Of a stretch of 64,000 bases of DNA, positions 46,226 to 54,807 are shown piece after piece. The DNA comes from VGBV01 sp963813725 (GTDB lineage: Bacteria; Actinomycetota; Thermoleophilia; Solirubrobacterales; 70-9). How positions within the stretch are numbered: the first letter of the stretch is position 1; each line of letters opens with the position of its first letter. The notes under the pieces are model-generated. The model worked only from the letters and a program-made list of their open reading frames with translations, searched no databases and was not told where the DNA came from. The DNA lies in NCBI GenBank assembly GCA_963813725.1, contig CAWFAI010000015.1:131722-195721 (forward strand). Direction: 5' to 3'. Position numbers and translations under genes: made by a program.

Positions 46226-47803
46226 CTAGGGCAGCTTCCCCGTCTTCGAGATGCGGGCGTAGAGGCGTGCGCTGGGGCGCGGGATCCGCGCCAGCGTCGC
46301 CGGGTCATAGGCGTAGAGGCCGAATCGCTGCGTGTAGCCCACCGCCCACTCGAAGTTGTCCACCAGCGACCACTGGAAGTAGCCGCCCACGTCGGCCTCC
46401 TTGGCGCGGATCGACTGGCGCACGGCCTCGAGGTGGCTGGTGAGGTAGGCGGCGCGCTGGTCGTCGTCGGAGTCCGAGATGCCGTTCTCGGTCACGATCA
46501 CCGGCAGGCGGTAGTCGCCGGCGATGTCCAGCACCTGCCGCAGGCCCTCGGGGTAGATCTCCCACCCGAACTCGGTGCAGGTCGTGGGGCAGGGCGGGGC
46601 GCTGGGGTTGATCGCCGACTGGTACTGGGTCGCGGGCAGGAAGTCGAGCAGCGGGATGCGCGGGGTCAGCGTCCCGAGCGCCGAGATCCGCCCCCGGAAG
46701 TAGTAGTTGAGGCCGACGAAGTCCGCCTTGTTCGCCTGCTTGCGGTTGCGCTCGCCGGGATCGACCACCCCGTCGGCGTCTCGGTCCCTGATCCCGTTCA
46801 CCACCGCCTCCATGAACAGCCTGTTGAAGAGGTACTCCGCGTTGCCGGTCGAGCGCACGTCCGCTGGCCTGCTCGGATCGTCGGCGGTGAAGGCGACCAT
46901 GTTGTGCACGAAGCCGACCCGCGAGCCACGGTCCTTGCGCTTCAGCGCCTTGTAGGCGCTCGCGTTCGCGTCGGCCATGTTTACGATCGCGTCGATCACC
47001 CCGCTGAAGCTCCACCCCCCCGGCGGGAAGTTCCCCTCGACGATCCCCGGGATGTTCACGTAGCCGTTCACGGCCACCACCATCGGCTCGTTCAGGGTGA
47101 TCCAGCGGTTGACCTCGTCCCCGAGCTTCCATCCGAGGTAGGCGGCGTACTTGCGGAACTCGCCGACCGTGTTGCGGTTGAGCCAGCCCGAGCGGGGCAG
47201 CGCCGGCACCGGGTCGTTCGGCCCGAGGCCCGCGAGCGCATCGCGGGTCGCGATCGGATCGTGAATCCAGCTCGGCAGCACGAAGTGGTTGATCGTCACC
47301 CAGGGCGTCATCCCCTCGGCGCGGATCTCGCGCAGGATCTTGCGGTAGCGCCGGATCGCGCCCTGGTCGGCGATCCGGTCCAGGGCCTTGACGCCGCTGA
47401 CGCCGGCGGTCGAGGTCGGGAACACCCGGCTCCACTCGATGCTCATTCGAAAGGCCTTCTGATGGAGATCGCGGGCCGCCAGCCGCACGTCGCGCTTGTG
47501 CCGTGTCCAGAAGCCGGGCCCGTCCTCGGGCCGGTCGTCGGTGACGACCCCGTTCGCGATGTTGTCGGCATCGTGCGTCCACATCCACCAGTCCGAGTTC
47601 GAGTTCAGGTTCGTCCCCTGCCCTCCCTCGACCTGGAAGCCCGCGATCGCCACTCCCCACTGGAAGTCCCTGGGGAAGTCGCGCTTCGCCGCGGCGGCCG
47701 GCGAGGCCACCACGATCAAGGCGAGCACCGTCGCGAGCGCCGATGTTGCGCGCACCGGCGCCGAGGCGCCCGCCCGAGAGGCTCCGCGTTCGCGTCCCTG
47801 CAT
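46226..47803 (-). CDS. Secreted GH1 family glycosidase
   Basis: 525 residues from ATG 47803, intact. A signal peptide (about residues 17-39) predicts export, which is unusual for GH1. Catalytic acid/base Glu239 lies in WITLNEP and nucleophile Glu439 in VIVTENG; FQWGVAIAGFQVEG and NSDWWMWTHDADN line the active site. A D-x-D-x-D-G loop (RDRDADGVVDPGE, about 340-351) looks like an inserted calcium-binding element. It should cleave a beta-glucoside or similar sugar outside the cell. It follows the formate dehydrogenase gene with a 76-base gap and is probably its own unit. Confidence 0.9.
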   Translation of the reverse strand: MQGRERGASRAGASAPVRATSALATVLALIVVASPAAAAKRDFPRDFQWGVAIAGFQVEGGQGTNLNSNSDWWMWTHDADNIANGVVTDDRPEDGPGFWTRHKRDVRLAARDLHQKAFRMSIEWSRVFPTSTAGVSGVKALDRIADQGAIRRYRKILREIRAEGMTPWVTINHFVLPSWIHDPIATRDALAGLGPNDPVPALPRSGWLNRNTVGEFRKYAAYLGWKLGDEVNRWITLNEPMVVAVNGYVNIPGIVEGNFPPGGWSFSGVIDAIVNMADANASAYKALKRKDRGSRVGFVHNMVAFTADDPSRPADVRSTGNAEYLFNRLFMEAVVNGIRDRDADGVVDPGERNRKQANKADFVGLNYYFRGRISALGTLTPRIPLLDFLPATQYQSAINPSAPPCPTTCTEFGWEIYPEGLRQVLDIAGDYRLPVIVTENGISDSDDDQRAAYLTSHLEAVRQSIRAKEADVGGYFQWSLVDNFEWAVGYTQRFGLYAYDPATLARIPRPSARLYARISKTGKLP

Positions 47804-47879
47804 CGCGCCCAAGCCTAGATCACCGTGGTCGGAACTCAGGCGCCCCGCCGGGGCGGGGCGCCCTGTTCCCCTCCTCCTT

Positions 47880-49081
47880 CTACTTCTTGTACTTGGCGGC
47901 CTCCTCGGAGCCGCTGGTGGCGTCGCCCTCGCTGTAGGAGTGCGCGCCGGCGCCGGCCAGGGCGCCGCCCTGGACGATCAGGTACTCCTCGCGGATCGGC
48001 TTGCCCTCGAAGTGGCACTCCAGGATCTCCCTGGTGCCCGCCGCGTAGCGCGCCTGCGCGGAGAGGCTGGTGCCCGAGGTGTGCGGGGTCATGCCGTGCC
48101 ACGGCATCGTCCGCCACGGATGGTCCTGCGGGGCCGGCTGCGGGAACCAGACGTCACCCGCGTAGCCCGCGAGCTGGCCCGACTCCAGCGCCCGCACGAT
48201 CGCGTCGCGATCGCAGATCTTGCCGCGCGCGGTGTTGACGATGTATGCGCCCCGCTTCATCTTGCCGAGCATCTCGTCGTCGAAGAGGTTCTCGGTCTCG
48301 GGATGCAGCGGCGCGTTGATCGTGACCACGTCGCAGACGGCCACCATCTCCTCGGCGCGTCTCGTGGAAGGTGACGCCCAATCTCCTCCTCCACCTCCTT
48401 CGGCAGCCGATGCCGATCGGTGTAGTGCAGGCCGACCTCGAACGGCTTCATCCGCCTCAGCACGGCTGAGCCGATGCGGCCCGCCGCCACCGTCCCGACC
48501 TGCATCCCCTCGATGTCGTACTCGCGGGCGGCGCAGTCGGCGATGTTCCAGCCGCCGTCCACCACGGTCTTGTAGGACGGGATGTAGTTGCGCACCAGCC
48601 CCAGGATCATCATCACCACGTGCTCGGAGACGCTGATCGAGTTGCAGTAGGTGACCTCGGCGACGGTGATGTCGTTCGCGATCGCCGCCTGCAGGTCGAC
48701 GTGATCGGACCCGATCCCAGCGGTGATCGACATCTTCAGGTTGGGCGCCTTGGCGATCCTCTCGGCGGTCAGATACGCCGGCCAGAACGGCTGTGAGATC
48801 ACGACCTCGGCGTCGGTCAGGTGCTTGTCGAGCTCGGAGTCCTCGCCGTCCTTGTCGGAGGTGACGACCAGCTCGTGGCCGGCGTCCTCCAGGAACTTCC
48901 GTAGGCCCAGCTCACCCGAGACGCAGCCCAGCAGGTCCCCCGGGTTGAAGTCGATCGCGCTCGGGGTCGGGGTCGTCTGGCCGTCGGGGTAGCGCTCGAT
49001 CTTGGGGATGTCGTCCCGGGGGTACTCCGGCGGGTAGCCGTCCACCGGGTCGTCGTAAAGCACGCAGACGATCTTTGCCAT
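47880..49081 (-). CDS. fdh: NAD-dependent formate dehydrogenase (one frame break)
   Basis: Start ATG 49081 (MAKIVCVLYDDPVDGYP). The reading joined across a slip near 48360 matches plant/Pseudomonas-type NAD-FDH end to end: GGQTTPTPSAIDF-like segment, VISQPFWPAYLTAERIAKA, TAGIGSDHVDL, VTYCNSISVSEHVVMMIL, nucleotide loop GTVAAGRIGSAVL, TARGKICDRDAIVRALESG, WFPQPAPQDHPWRTMPWHG, and active-site His in MTPHTSGTSLSAQARYAAG. About 400 residues. It oxidises formate to CO2 and makes NADH. It lies 33 bases behind the N-methylglutamate synthase gamma-like gene on the same strand, so it is probably in the same operon and is the last step of C1 oxidation. Confidence 0.93.
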
Positions 49082-49114
49082 CTAACTGTCCTCCGTCATC
49101 GGTCGTTGTTCATT

Positions 49115-50491
49115 TCAGTTTGTCGTTTCCTGGCCCGGGATCCAGCTCGTCCCCGCCACCGGCACCTTGGCCATCGCCGAGGCCTCGAAGGTGAGCGCGA
49201 CCATGTCCTCGGGCTCGAGGTTGTGGACGTGCGACTTGCCGCACGCCCGGGCCAAGGTCTGCGCCTCCAGCACCATCGCCCGCAGGTAGTTGGCGATCCG
49301 CCGGCCTCCGAGTTCGGCGTCGAAGCGGCTGGCGAGCTCGTCGTCCTGGGTCGAGATCCCGACCGGGTCGCGGCCCTCGTGCCAGTCGTCGTAGAAGCCT
49401 GCCGCGGTGCCGATCTTCTCGTAGTCGGCCTCGAAGTTGTGCGAGTTGTCGCCGAGGGCGACGATGGCGGCAACGCCGATCGAGACCGCGTCGGCGCCCA
49501 GCGCCAGGGCCTTGGCGGCGTCCGCGCCGTTGCGGATGCCTCCGCTGACGATCAGCTGCACCTCGCGGTGCATTCCCAGCTCCTGCAGCGAGCGCACGGC
49601 CTCGGGGATCGCGGCCAGGATCGGGATGCCGACGTGCTCGATGAACACTTCCTGGGTCGCGGCCGTGCCGCCCTCCATGCCGTCGAGCACGATCACGTCG
49701 GCGCCCGCTTTGACCGCGAGCGCCACGTCGAAGAACGTGCGGGTCGCGCCGATCTTGACGTAGATGGGGACCTTCCAGTCGGTGATCTCGCGCAGCTCCT
49801 CGATCTTGATCTCGAGGTCGTCGGGCCCGGTCCAGTCGGGGTGGCGACAGGCCGAGCGCTGGTCGACGCCCTTCGGCAGGTCGCGCATCTCGGCGACGCG
49901 GTCGCTGATCTTCTGACCCATCAGCATGCCCCCGCCTCCCGGCTTGGCGCCCTGGCCGACGACGACCTCGATCGCGTCCGCCTTGCGCAGGTCGTCGGGA
50001 TTCATCCCGTAGCGGCTGGGGAGCATCTGGTAGACGAGCTTGGTCGAGTGCTCCCGCTCCTCGGGCAGCATCCCGCCGTCGCCGGTGGTCGTGCTGGTCC
50101 CCATCGCGCTGGCACCGCGGCCGAGCGCCTCCTTGGCCGGCGCCGACAGCGCGCCGAAGCTCATCCCCGCGATCGTGATCGGGATCTCCAACTCGACCGG
50201 GTTCACCGCGAACCGAGTGCCAAGGGTGACGTCGGTGGCGCACTTCTCGCGGTAGCCCTCCAGCGGGTAGCGCGAGACGCTGGCCCCGAGGAAGAGCAGG
50301 TCGTCGAAGTGCGGGACCTTGCGCTTGGCGCCGAAGCCGCGGATGTCGTAGATCCCCTCGCGCGCCATGCGATGGATCTCGTGGATCGCGTTGCGGTCGA
50401 AGAGGTGGGACTCACGCAGGCCGGGACGCCACTTGTCCTCGAACTCGGAGTCGAACCCGCGCTTCTTGCTGAGCTGGTCGAACTCAGCCAT
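49115..50491 (-). CDS. mgsC: FMN glutamate-synthase-family protein (N-methylglutamate synthase subunit C / GlxD-like)
   Basis: 458 residues from ATG 50491, intact. The glutamate synthase central/FMN domain is clear: IPITIAGMSFGALSAPAKEA, GTSTTTGDGGMLPEERE, VGQGAKPGGGGMLMGQKI, VIVLDGMEGGTAATQEVF and LIVSGGIRNGADAAKALALG. Its size and partners (stand-alone GATase and GXGXG proteins) fit MgsC/GlxD, where the three GltB domains are separate polypeptides. MgsABC transfers the methylamino group of methylamine or gamma-glutamylmethylamide onto a 2-oxoacid to give N-methylglutamate. Assignment to methylamine and not ammonia chemistry rests on the neighbouring dehydrogenase genes. Confidence 0.85.
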   Translation of the reverse strand: MAEFDQLSKKRGFDSEFEDKWRPGLRESHLFDRNAIHEIHRMAREGIYDIRGFGAKRKVPHFDDLLFLGASVSRYPLEGYREKCATDVTLGTRFAVNPVELEIPITIAGMSFGALSAPAKEALGRGASAMGTSTTTGDGGMLPEEREHSTKLVYQMLPSRYGMNPDDLRKADAIEVVVGQGAKPGGGGMLMGQKISDRVAEMRDLPKGVDQRSACRHPDWTGPDDLEIKIEELREITDWKVPIYVKIGATRTFFDVALAVKAGADVIVLDGMEGGTAATQEVFIEHVGIPILAAIPEAVRSLQELGMHREVQLIVSGGIRNGADAAKALALGADAVSIGVAAIVALGDNSHNFEADYEKIGTAAGFYDDWHEGRDPVGISTQDDELASRFDAELGGRRIANYLRAMVLEAQTLARACGKSHVHNLEPEDMVALTFEASAMAKVPVAGTSWIPGQETTN

Positions 50492-51184
50492 CAATAATCA
50501 CCCGCGCTGTCGACCTGGAAGTTGTAGAGCTGGCGCGTCGGAGCCGTAGCGCGTGAACTCGCCGGGGTCGAAGTCGGCCTCACCGCGCTCGAGCAGGTCG
50601 CGCAGCTCGGTCACGTGCTCGTCGCGCATCTCCTTCTCGACGCAGTCGGCGCCGAGGCCCGCGACCTTGCCGCGGACGTAGACGTGCGCCTCGTAGATCG
50701 AGTCGCCGAGGCCGTCCTCGGCGTCGCCGCAGACGACCAGGCAGCCCTTCTGGGCCATGAACCCGCCGGCGTGCCCGATCGAGCCGTGGACCACGATGTC
50801 CACGCCCTTCATCGAGATCCCGCAGCGCGCCGAGGCGTTGCCCTTGATCACCAGGGTGCCGCCGCGGCCGGTGGCGCCGGCCGACTGGCTGGCGTCGCCG
50901 GCGACGATCACCAGCCCGGACATGATGTTCTCGGCCACCCCGGTCCCGGCGTTGCCGGCGACGCGGACGGTCGCGAGCTTGTTCATGCCGGCGCAGTAGT
51001 AGCCCGCGTGGCCGTCGACCTCGACCTCGATCTCGGCGTCGAGCCCGGCGGCGATCGAGTGGGCCCCGTTCGGGCTGGCGACCAGCCACTTCGTGCCGGC
51101 CTCGGCGTCGTGCAGGCGCTGGTTCAGGTCCCTGACCGAGACGGAGGCGAGGTCCACGGACTCGGCGGTGGCCGCGGGGGCCAC
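50491..51184 (-). CDS. mgsB: GXGXG glutamate-synthase-domain protein (MgsB/GlxC-like, one frame break)
   Basis: Start taken at GTG 51184, one base after the previous stop (a TTG at 51193 is also in frame). The right-handed beta-helix GXGXG pattern is obvious: AGNAGTGVAENIMSGLVIVA, ATGRGGTLVIKGNASARCGI, GSIGHAGGFMAQKGCLVVCG. A slip near 50535 restores the usual C-terminus (RQLYNFQVDSAGDY) and a TGA overlapping the next ATG. About 230 residues, the size of the stand-alone GltB C-terminal domain. Middle subunit of the three-part synthase. Confidence 0.83.
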
Positions 51185-51185
51185 G

Positions 51186-52094
51186 CTAGGCAACCATTTC
51201 GCGGGCCCAGTGGTAGACGCGGCCGGGCTCCGGCTCCCAGACGCGGGCCTCGTCGGCGCCGGGCAGCGTCGCGATCGCCCGGTACTCGGAGGCCATCGCC
51301 ACCCAGTCGTCGCTCTCGGCCATCACGGCCGGCTTGCAGGCGATCGGGTCTCGCAGCACCGCGAACCCGTCGGCCGTGCCGACGGCGAAGGTGTAGAAGC
51401 CGTCCAGGTCGGTGAGGCAGCCGTTCAGCGCCGTCTCGAGGTCGTCCCCCTCCGACAGCCGCCAGGTCAGATAGCCCGCCGCGACCTCGGAGTCGTTGTC
51501 GGTCTGGAACTCGATCCCCTTGCGTCGCAGCTCGACGCGCAGGCGGTTGTGGTTGGAGAGCGAGCCGTTGTGGACCAGGCAGAGGTCGAGGCCGGTCGAG
51601 AACGGGTGGGAGTGCTCGGTCGTCACCCTGCTCTCGGTCGCCATCCGGGTGTGGCCCAGGGCGTGGCTGCCGGAGACCGTCTCCAGCCCGAAGTCCTGGA
51701 TGAACTGGCGCGGGTCGCCCTTCTCCTTGTAGATCTCGATGTGCTCGCCGATGCTCATCACCCGCAGCTCGGGGTGCTCGTCGGTGAGCCAGCGCTGCAC
51801 TTGGGGCCCCGCCCCTTCGACCGTGAACAGCGCATGGGTGGCGATCCGCTCCGGCTCGGTGACGCTGCCGAAGCTCTCGGCCAGCTCGCCCTCGAGCACG
51901 TGCCAGGGAAAGTCCAGATCCTCGGAGAAGAGCGAGACCTTGACCGAGCCCGAGGGGGCCGGGTTTCGGTAGAGCGCAACGCCGGCGCTGTCGGGGCCGC
52001 GGTCGGCGAGCTGGGCGAGCATCGCGCTCAGGTGTGCGCCGAGCCTCTCCTCGGTCTCAGATGACTTGCTGAACAGCCCTGCGATTCCGCACAT
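51186..52094 (-). CDS. mgsA: Class II glutamine amidotransferase (MgsA/GlxB-like)
   Basis: 302 residues from ATG 52094, intact. The N-terminal catalytic Cys is residue 2 (MCGIAGLFSKS), followed by LADRGPDSAGVALYR, GHTRMATESRVTTEHSHPF and LVHNGSLSNHNRLR, all Ntn amidotransferase landmarks. As a stand-alone GATase beside GXGXG and FMN synthase-domain proteins it matches GlxB/MgsA. It lies 15 bases after the glutamine-synthetase-like gene in the same operon. Confidence 0.87.
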   Translation of the reverse strand: MCGIAGLFSKSSETEERLGAHLSAMLAQLADRGPDSAGVALYRNPAPSGSVKVSLFSEDLDFPWHVLEGELAESFGSVTEPERIATHALFTVEGAGPQVQRWLTDEHPELRVMSIGEHIEIYKEKGDPRQFIQDFGLETVSGSHALGHTRMATESRVTTEHSHPFSTGLDLCLVHNGSLSNHNRLRVELRRKGIEFQTDNDSEVAAGYLTWRLSEGDDLETALNGCLTDLDGFYTFAVGTADGFAVLRDPIACKPAVMAESDDWVAMASEYRAIATLPGADEARVWEPEPGRVYHWAREMVA

Positions 52095-52109
52095 CGGTGA
52101 ACCTCCGGA

Positions 52110-53483
52110 TCAGGAGAGCTGCAGGTACCGGTCGATCTCCCACTTGGTGATCTGCTCGTGCGCCTGCTGCCATTCGCGCTGCTTGCAGCGGATGAAGTAG
52201 TCGACGTAGTCCTCCTTGCCCGTCGAGCCCAGCGCCTTGCGCATGACCTCGTCCTGTTCCAGCTCGCGCGTCGCGTCGAGCAGGTTGGCGGGCAGCGTCT
52301 CGACCCCCATCTTCTTGCGGTCCTCGACGCTGGTCTCGTACATGCTGCCCTCGCTCGGGTCGCCCGGGTCGATCCCGTTCTCGATCCCGTCGAGGCCCGC
52401 GGCCAGCACGACGGTGGCGGCCAGGTAGGGATTGCACGCCCCGTCCACGGTGCGGTCCTCGATGCGGCCGTGGTCGGGGATGCGCAACATCATCGTGCGG
52501 TTGTTCCAGCCGTAGGTGACGTAGGCCGGGGCCCAGGTGGAGCCGCTGGTCGGCGCGCCGATCACGAGCCGCTTGTAGGAGCCGACGGTCGGGGCGGTGA
52601 CCGCGATGTAGGCCTTGGCGTGCTTCTTCAGCCCACCGACGAAGTGGTAGCCCTTCTCGCTCAGGCCCATGCCGCGGGAATCCTTCTTGGGGTCCTCGAG
52701 CATCACGTTCGTGTCGCCATCCCAGAGGCTCATGTGCATATGGCAGCCGTTGCCGGTCAGGTGCCCGAATGGCTTCGGCATGAAGGTCGCGATCAGCCCG
52801 CGCTCCTGGGCCATCGCCTCGACCATGTAGCGGTAGAAGACCGCACGGTCCGAGCTGGTCAGCGGATCGGCCGGGCCCCAGTTCTGCTCGAACTGGCCGT
52901 TGGCGTCCTCGTGGTCGGTGGCGTAGATGCCCCACCCCAGCGCGTCGACGTTCTTGACGACGTCGCCGACGAAGTCGAAGCTGCGGGTCAGCGCGCGGAT
53001 GTCGTAGCAGGGCTGCTCGAGGTCGTCGAGTTCGTCGGCGACCGAGATCGTCCCGTCCTCGTTCTTGCGCACGAGGAAGTACTCGAGCTCGTAGCCGATC
53101 TTGAACTGGTAGCCCATGTCCTCGCAGCGCTTCATCTGATGGCGGAGGATCGTGCGCGGGCAGTAGAGGTGCTCCTCGCCCTCGACGGTCACGTTCGAGG
53201 CGAACCAGCCGACGTTCGGCTTCCAGGGCAGCTTTGTGAACGAGCCCGGGTCGGGCATCGCGATCATGTCCGGATCGTTCGGCTGCTGGCCGATGTCGCC
53301 GGCGGCGAACCCGGCGAACCCGGCTCCGTCGGTCAGTAGGTCGTCGAGCTTCTCGGCGGGGATCAGCTTTGCGCTCGGCCTCGCGTGCATGTCCACGAAG
53401 TTCGCGAACAGGAACTCGATGCCGTCGTCCTTGACCGCCTTGCGTACGTCGTCCTCGGTGGGCTTCTTGATTTCGTCGCTCAT
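52110..53483 (-). CDS. Type III glutamine synthetase / gamma-glutamylmethylamide synthetase family
   Basis: 457 residues from ATG 53483, intact. GS family motifs are GYELEYFLVRKNEDG, TDHEDANGQFEQNWGPADPL, FMPKPFGHLTGNGCHMHMSL, GMGLSEKGYHFVGGLKKHA, GSTWAPAYVTYGWNNRTMM and NPYLAATVVLAAGLDGIENG. This is the GlnT/GmaS branch: GlnT lies beside glxBCD in rhizobia and GmaS beside mgs and mgd genes in methylotrophs, where it makes gamma-glutamylmethylamide from methylamine, glutamate and ATP. The context here (mgsABC-like plus a four-subunit dehydrogenase) favours GmaS, but the two cannot be separated by sequence alone. Confidence 0.87.
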   Translation of the reverse strand: MSDEIKKPTEDDVRKAVKDDGIEFLFANFVDMHARPSAKLIPAEKLDDLLTDGAGFAGFAAGDIGQQPNDPDMIAMPDPGSFTKLPWKPNVGWFASNVTVEGEEHLYCPRTILRHQMKRCEDMGYQFKIGYELEYFLVRKNEDGTISVADELDDLEQPCYDIRALTRSFDFVGDVVKNVDALGWGIYATDHEDANGQFEQNWGPADPLTSSDRAVFYRYMVEAMAQERGLIATFMPKPFGHLTGNGCHMHMSLWDGDTNVMLEDPKKDSRGMGLSEKGYHFVGGLKKHAKAYIAVTAPTVGSYKRLVIGAPTSGSTWAPAYVTYGWNNRTMMLRIPDHGRIEDRTVDGACNPYLAATVVLAAGLDGIENGIDPGDPSEGSMYETSVEDRKKMGVETLPANLLDATRELEQDEVMRKALGSTGKEDYVDYFIRCKQREWQQAHEQITKWEIDRYLQLS

Positions 53484-53488
53484 GGCTG

Positions 53489-53503
53489 TATGTATCTCAC
53501 ATA
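53489..53503. promoter_or_regulatory. Dyad site in front of glnT/gmaS-like gene
   Basis: TATGT-ATCTC-ACATA, a perfect 5-bp-arm dyad, lies 6 bases upstream of the ATG at 53483. A second, longer TATGTG/CACATA dyad is at 53551-53571. The shared half-site suggests one regulator, perhaps the GntR protein at 62384; inferred. Confidence 0.4.
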
Positions 53504-53550
53504 GGGCGCGCCTGGGCAATATCCGGAAACGCCAGCATTTGCGGTGGTCC

Positions 53551-53571
53551 TATGTGCGCCTGGCACACATA
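53551..53571. promoter_or_regulatory. Second dyad site upstream of glnT/gmaS-like gene
   Basis: TATGTG-C-GCC-T-GGC-A-CACATA, a 21-base near-perfect palindrome with one mismatched pair, lies about 70 bases before the synthetase start and 23 bases after the R2-like gene's stop. Same half-site as 53489-53503. Confidence 0.45.
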
Positions 53572-53593
53572 TGAAGCTAGCGAGACGGTGGAT

Positions 53594-54577
53594 CTACCCG
53601 GCCTGGTGCCCCACTACGAAGTCGATCTCCGGGTCGAGGATCTGGTCGATCAGGGTCTCGTCCGGGGTGATGCCCATCTCGCGGCAGCGGTTGCGGTAGT
53701 GGCGCACCTTCTGGTCCTGGTACTTCTGGACCTCCAGGCCCGGGACCGCCTTCTGGTACTCGACCAGGCCGACGAGGTTGCCGCGGTACGCGTCGAAGAC
53801 GGCGTGGACCTCGGATTCGAGGTCGGGATTGCGCTCGATCAGGGTCTTGCAGGCGCCGGTGCCGAAGGTGATGTGGCGGCCCTCGTCCATCAGGATCAGG
53901 CGGAACCCCTCGCGCAGCGTCGGGAAAGCGTCCCAAAGCTTGGTCGTGTCGATCACGATCTCGTACGAGGGCATCGTCAGCACTCCCTCGACGAATGCCG
54001 TTGTAGGCGGCCGAGAAGCGGACGAAGGCGCGCTCGATTTCCTCTTCCGTCCCCTCCATCGACGCCTCGAGCAGTTCGCGGCCGTACTTCGGGCAGCGCT
54101 TCATGCAGCACGTCGCGGACCTCGAAGCGGCCGCTCGGGATCGACGGTGACGCCGCGGACGAGGAAGTGGCGGGCGACCTCCTCGGGCTCCAGAACGCCG
54201 ACCACCTGGTCATGCCAGCGCATGAAGAACTCGGCGTGCTTGGCCTCCTCCATCAGGAAGGTCGACAGGTAGGTGACCCAGTCGAAGCGGCCCAACGCGT
54301 GGGAGGCGGCGATCATCGGCACCAGCTCGTCGGTGACGGCCTGCTCGCCGGCGAGGAAGCGGACGGTGACTCCGAGCAGCCCCTCGCGCTGCTCGGGTGA
54401 GATCCGCTCCCAGTCGGCGACGTCCGGGCTGAAGTCGAGGTCGTCGACGTTCCAGACCCGGTCGATCGCGAACTTGTACTTGCGGTAGACGGGCCCTTTG
54501 ACCATCTCGCGGGTGAAGTGGAAGCGGCGGACCACGTCCGGGTCCGGCGCGCCGTTGGTCTCCGTCGCCTCGGCCAT
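53594..54577 (-). CDS. R2-like di-metal carboxylate protein (R2lox-like oxidase; frame breaks)
   Basis: Start ATG 54577 (MAEATETNGAPD). Joined across slips near 54110 and 53995 it gives about 327 residues of the ribonucleotide-reductase-R2/R2lox ferritin-like fold: DLDFSPDVADWERISPEQRE, first ligand Glu in RFLAGEQAVTDE, EExxH in FLMEEAKHAEFFMRWHD, and the second EGxxH in ILMDEGRHITFGTGACK. The DIDFS-ADWE start and overall spacing are closer to R2-like ligand-binding oxidases (Mn/Fe, fatty-acid ligand) than to true R2. No NrdA gene is near. It is transcribed towards the synthase operon. Reaction unknown; it may be an amine or lipid oxygenase. Confidence 0.75.
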
Positions 54578-54579
54578 AT

Positions 54580-54750
54580 TCAGCCGTCCTCCTCCGTTTC
54601 GGTGGACGCGTCCACGATCATGTCCTCGAGCTCGAAGCTGTCGTGGGCGTCCGCCATGTGGGCCTGCACGGCCTCGATCAGGGCGGCCTCGTCGTCGGCG
54701 ACGATCACCTCGCCGCAATCCGCGTCAAGACACTCGTACCGTCGCGCCAT
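54580..54750 (-). CDS. DUF1059-like small protein
   Basis: 56 residues from ATG 54750. MARRYECLDADCGEVIVAD and AVQAHMADAHD give two Cys and two His with the C-x4-C ... H-x4-H spacing of DUF1059 proteins, which are probably metal-binding. The stop lies two bases before the ATG of the R2-like gene, so the two are co-transcribed. The predicted transcript starts within a few bases of the ATG, so translation may be leaderless. Acidic C-terminus (DASTETEEDG). Function unknown. Confidence 0.68.
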   Translation of the reverse strand: MARRYECLDADCGEVIVADDEAALIEAVQAHMADAHDSFELEDMIVDASTETEEDG

Positions 54751-54759
54751 GTCGCCCAG

Positions 54760-54789
54760 AAAATACCTTTCCTTGCGTCCCTGTACCAA
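54760..54789 (-). promoter_or_regulatory. Promoter of DUF1059/R2-like operon
   Basis: On the minus strand TTGGTA (54789-54784), an 18-base spacer and TATTTT (54765-54760). The ATG at 54750 is about 10 bases beyond the -10, which would make the mRNA nearly leaderless. Confidence 0.45.
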
Positions 54790-54801
54790 TTTGTCTAGTT
54801 G
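54773..54801 (+). promoter_or_regulatory. Promoter of sarcosine-oxidase-type operon
   Basis: TTGCGT (54773-54778), a 17-base spacer and TAGTTG (54796-54801) place the transcript start at about 54808, exactly the GTG start codon of the delta subunit, which has no ribosome site. The -10 is weak. It interleaves with the promoter on the other strand. Confidence 0.4.
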
Positions 54802-54803
54802 GT
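54785..54803. promoter_or_regulatory. Dyad overlapping both divergent promoters
   Basis: ACCAA-N9-TTGGT covers the -35 of the minus-strand promoter and the -10 of the plus-strand promoter. A protein bound here would control both directions. The GntR regulator at the end of the plus operon is a candidate; inferred. Confidence 0.4.
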
Positions 54804-54807
54804 CAGC

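Noticed and set aside
53594..54577. Ribonucleotide reductase small subunit NrdB
   Set aside because: No NrdA is nearby, and the N-terminal spacing and DLDFS-ADWE motif fit R2-like ligand-binding oxidases better; kept as R2-like.
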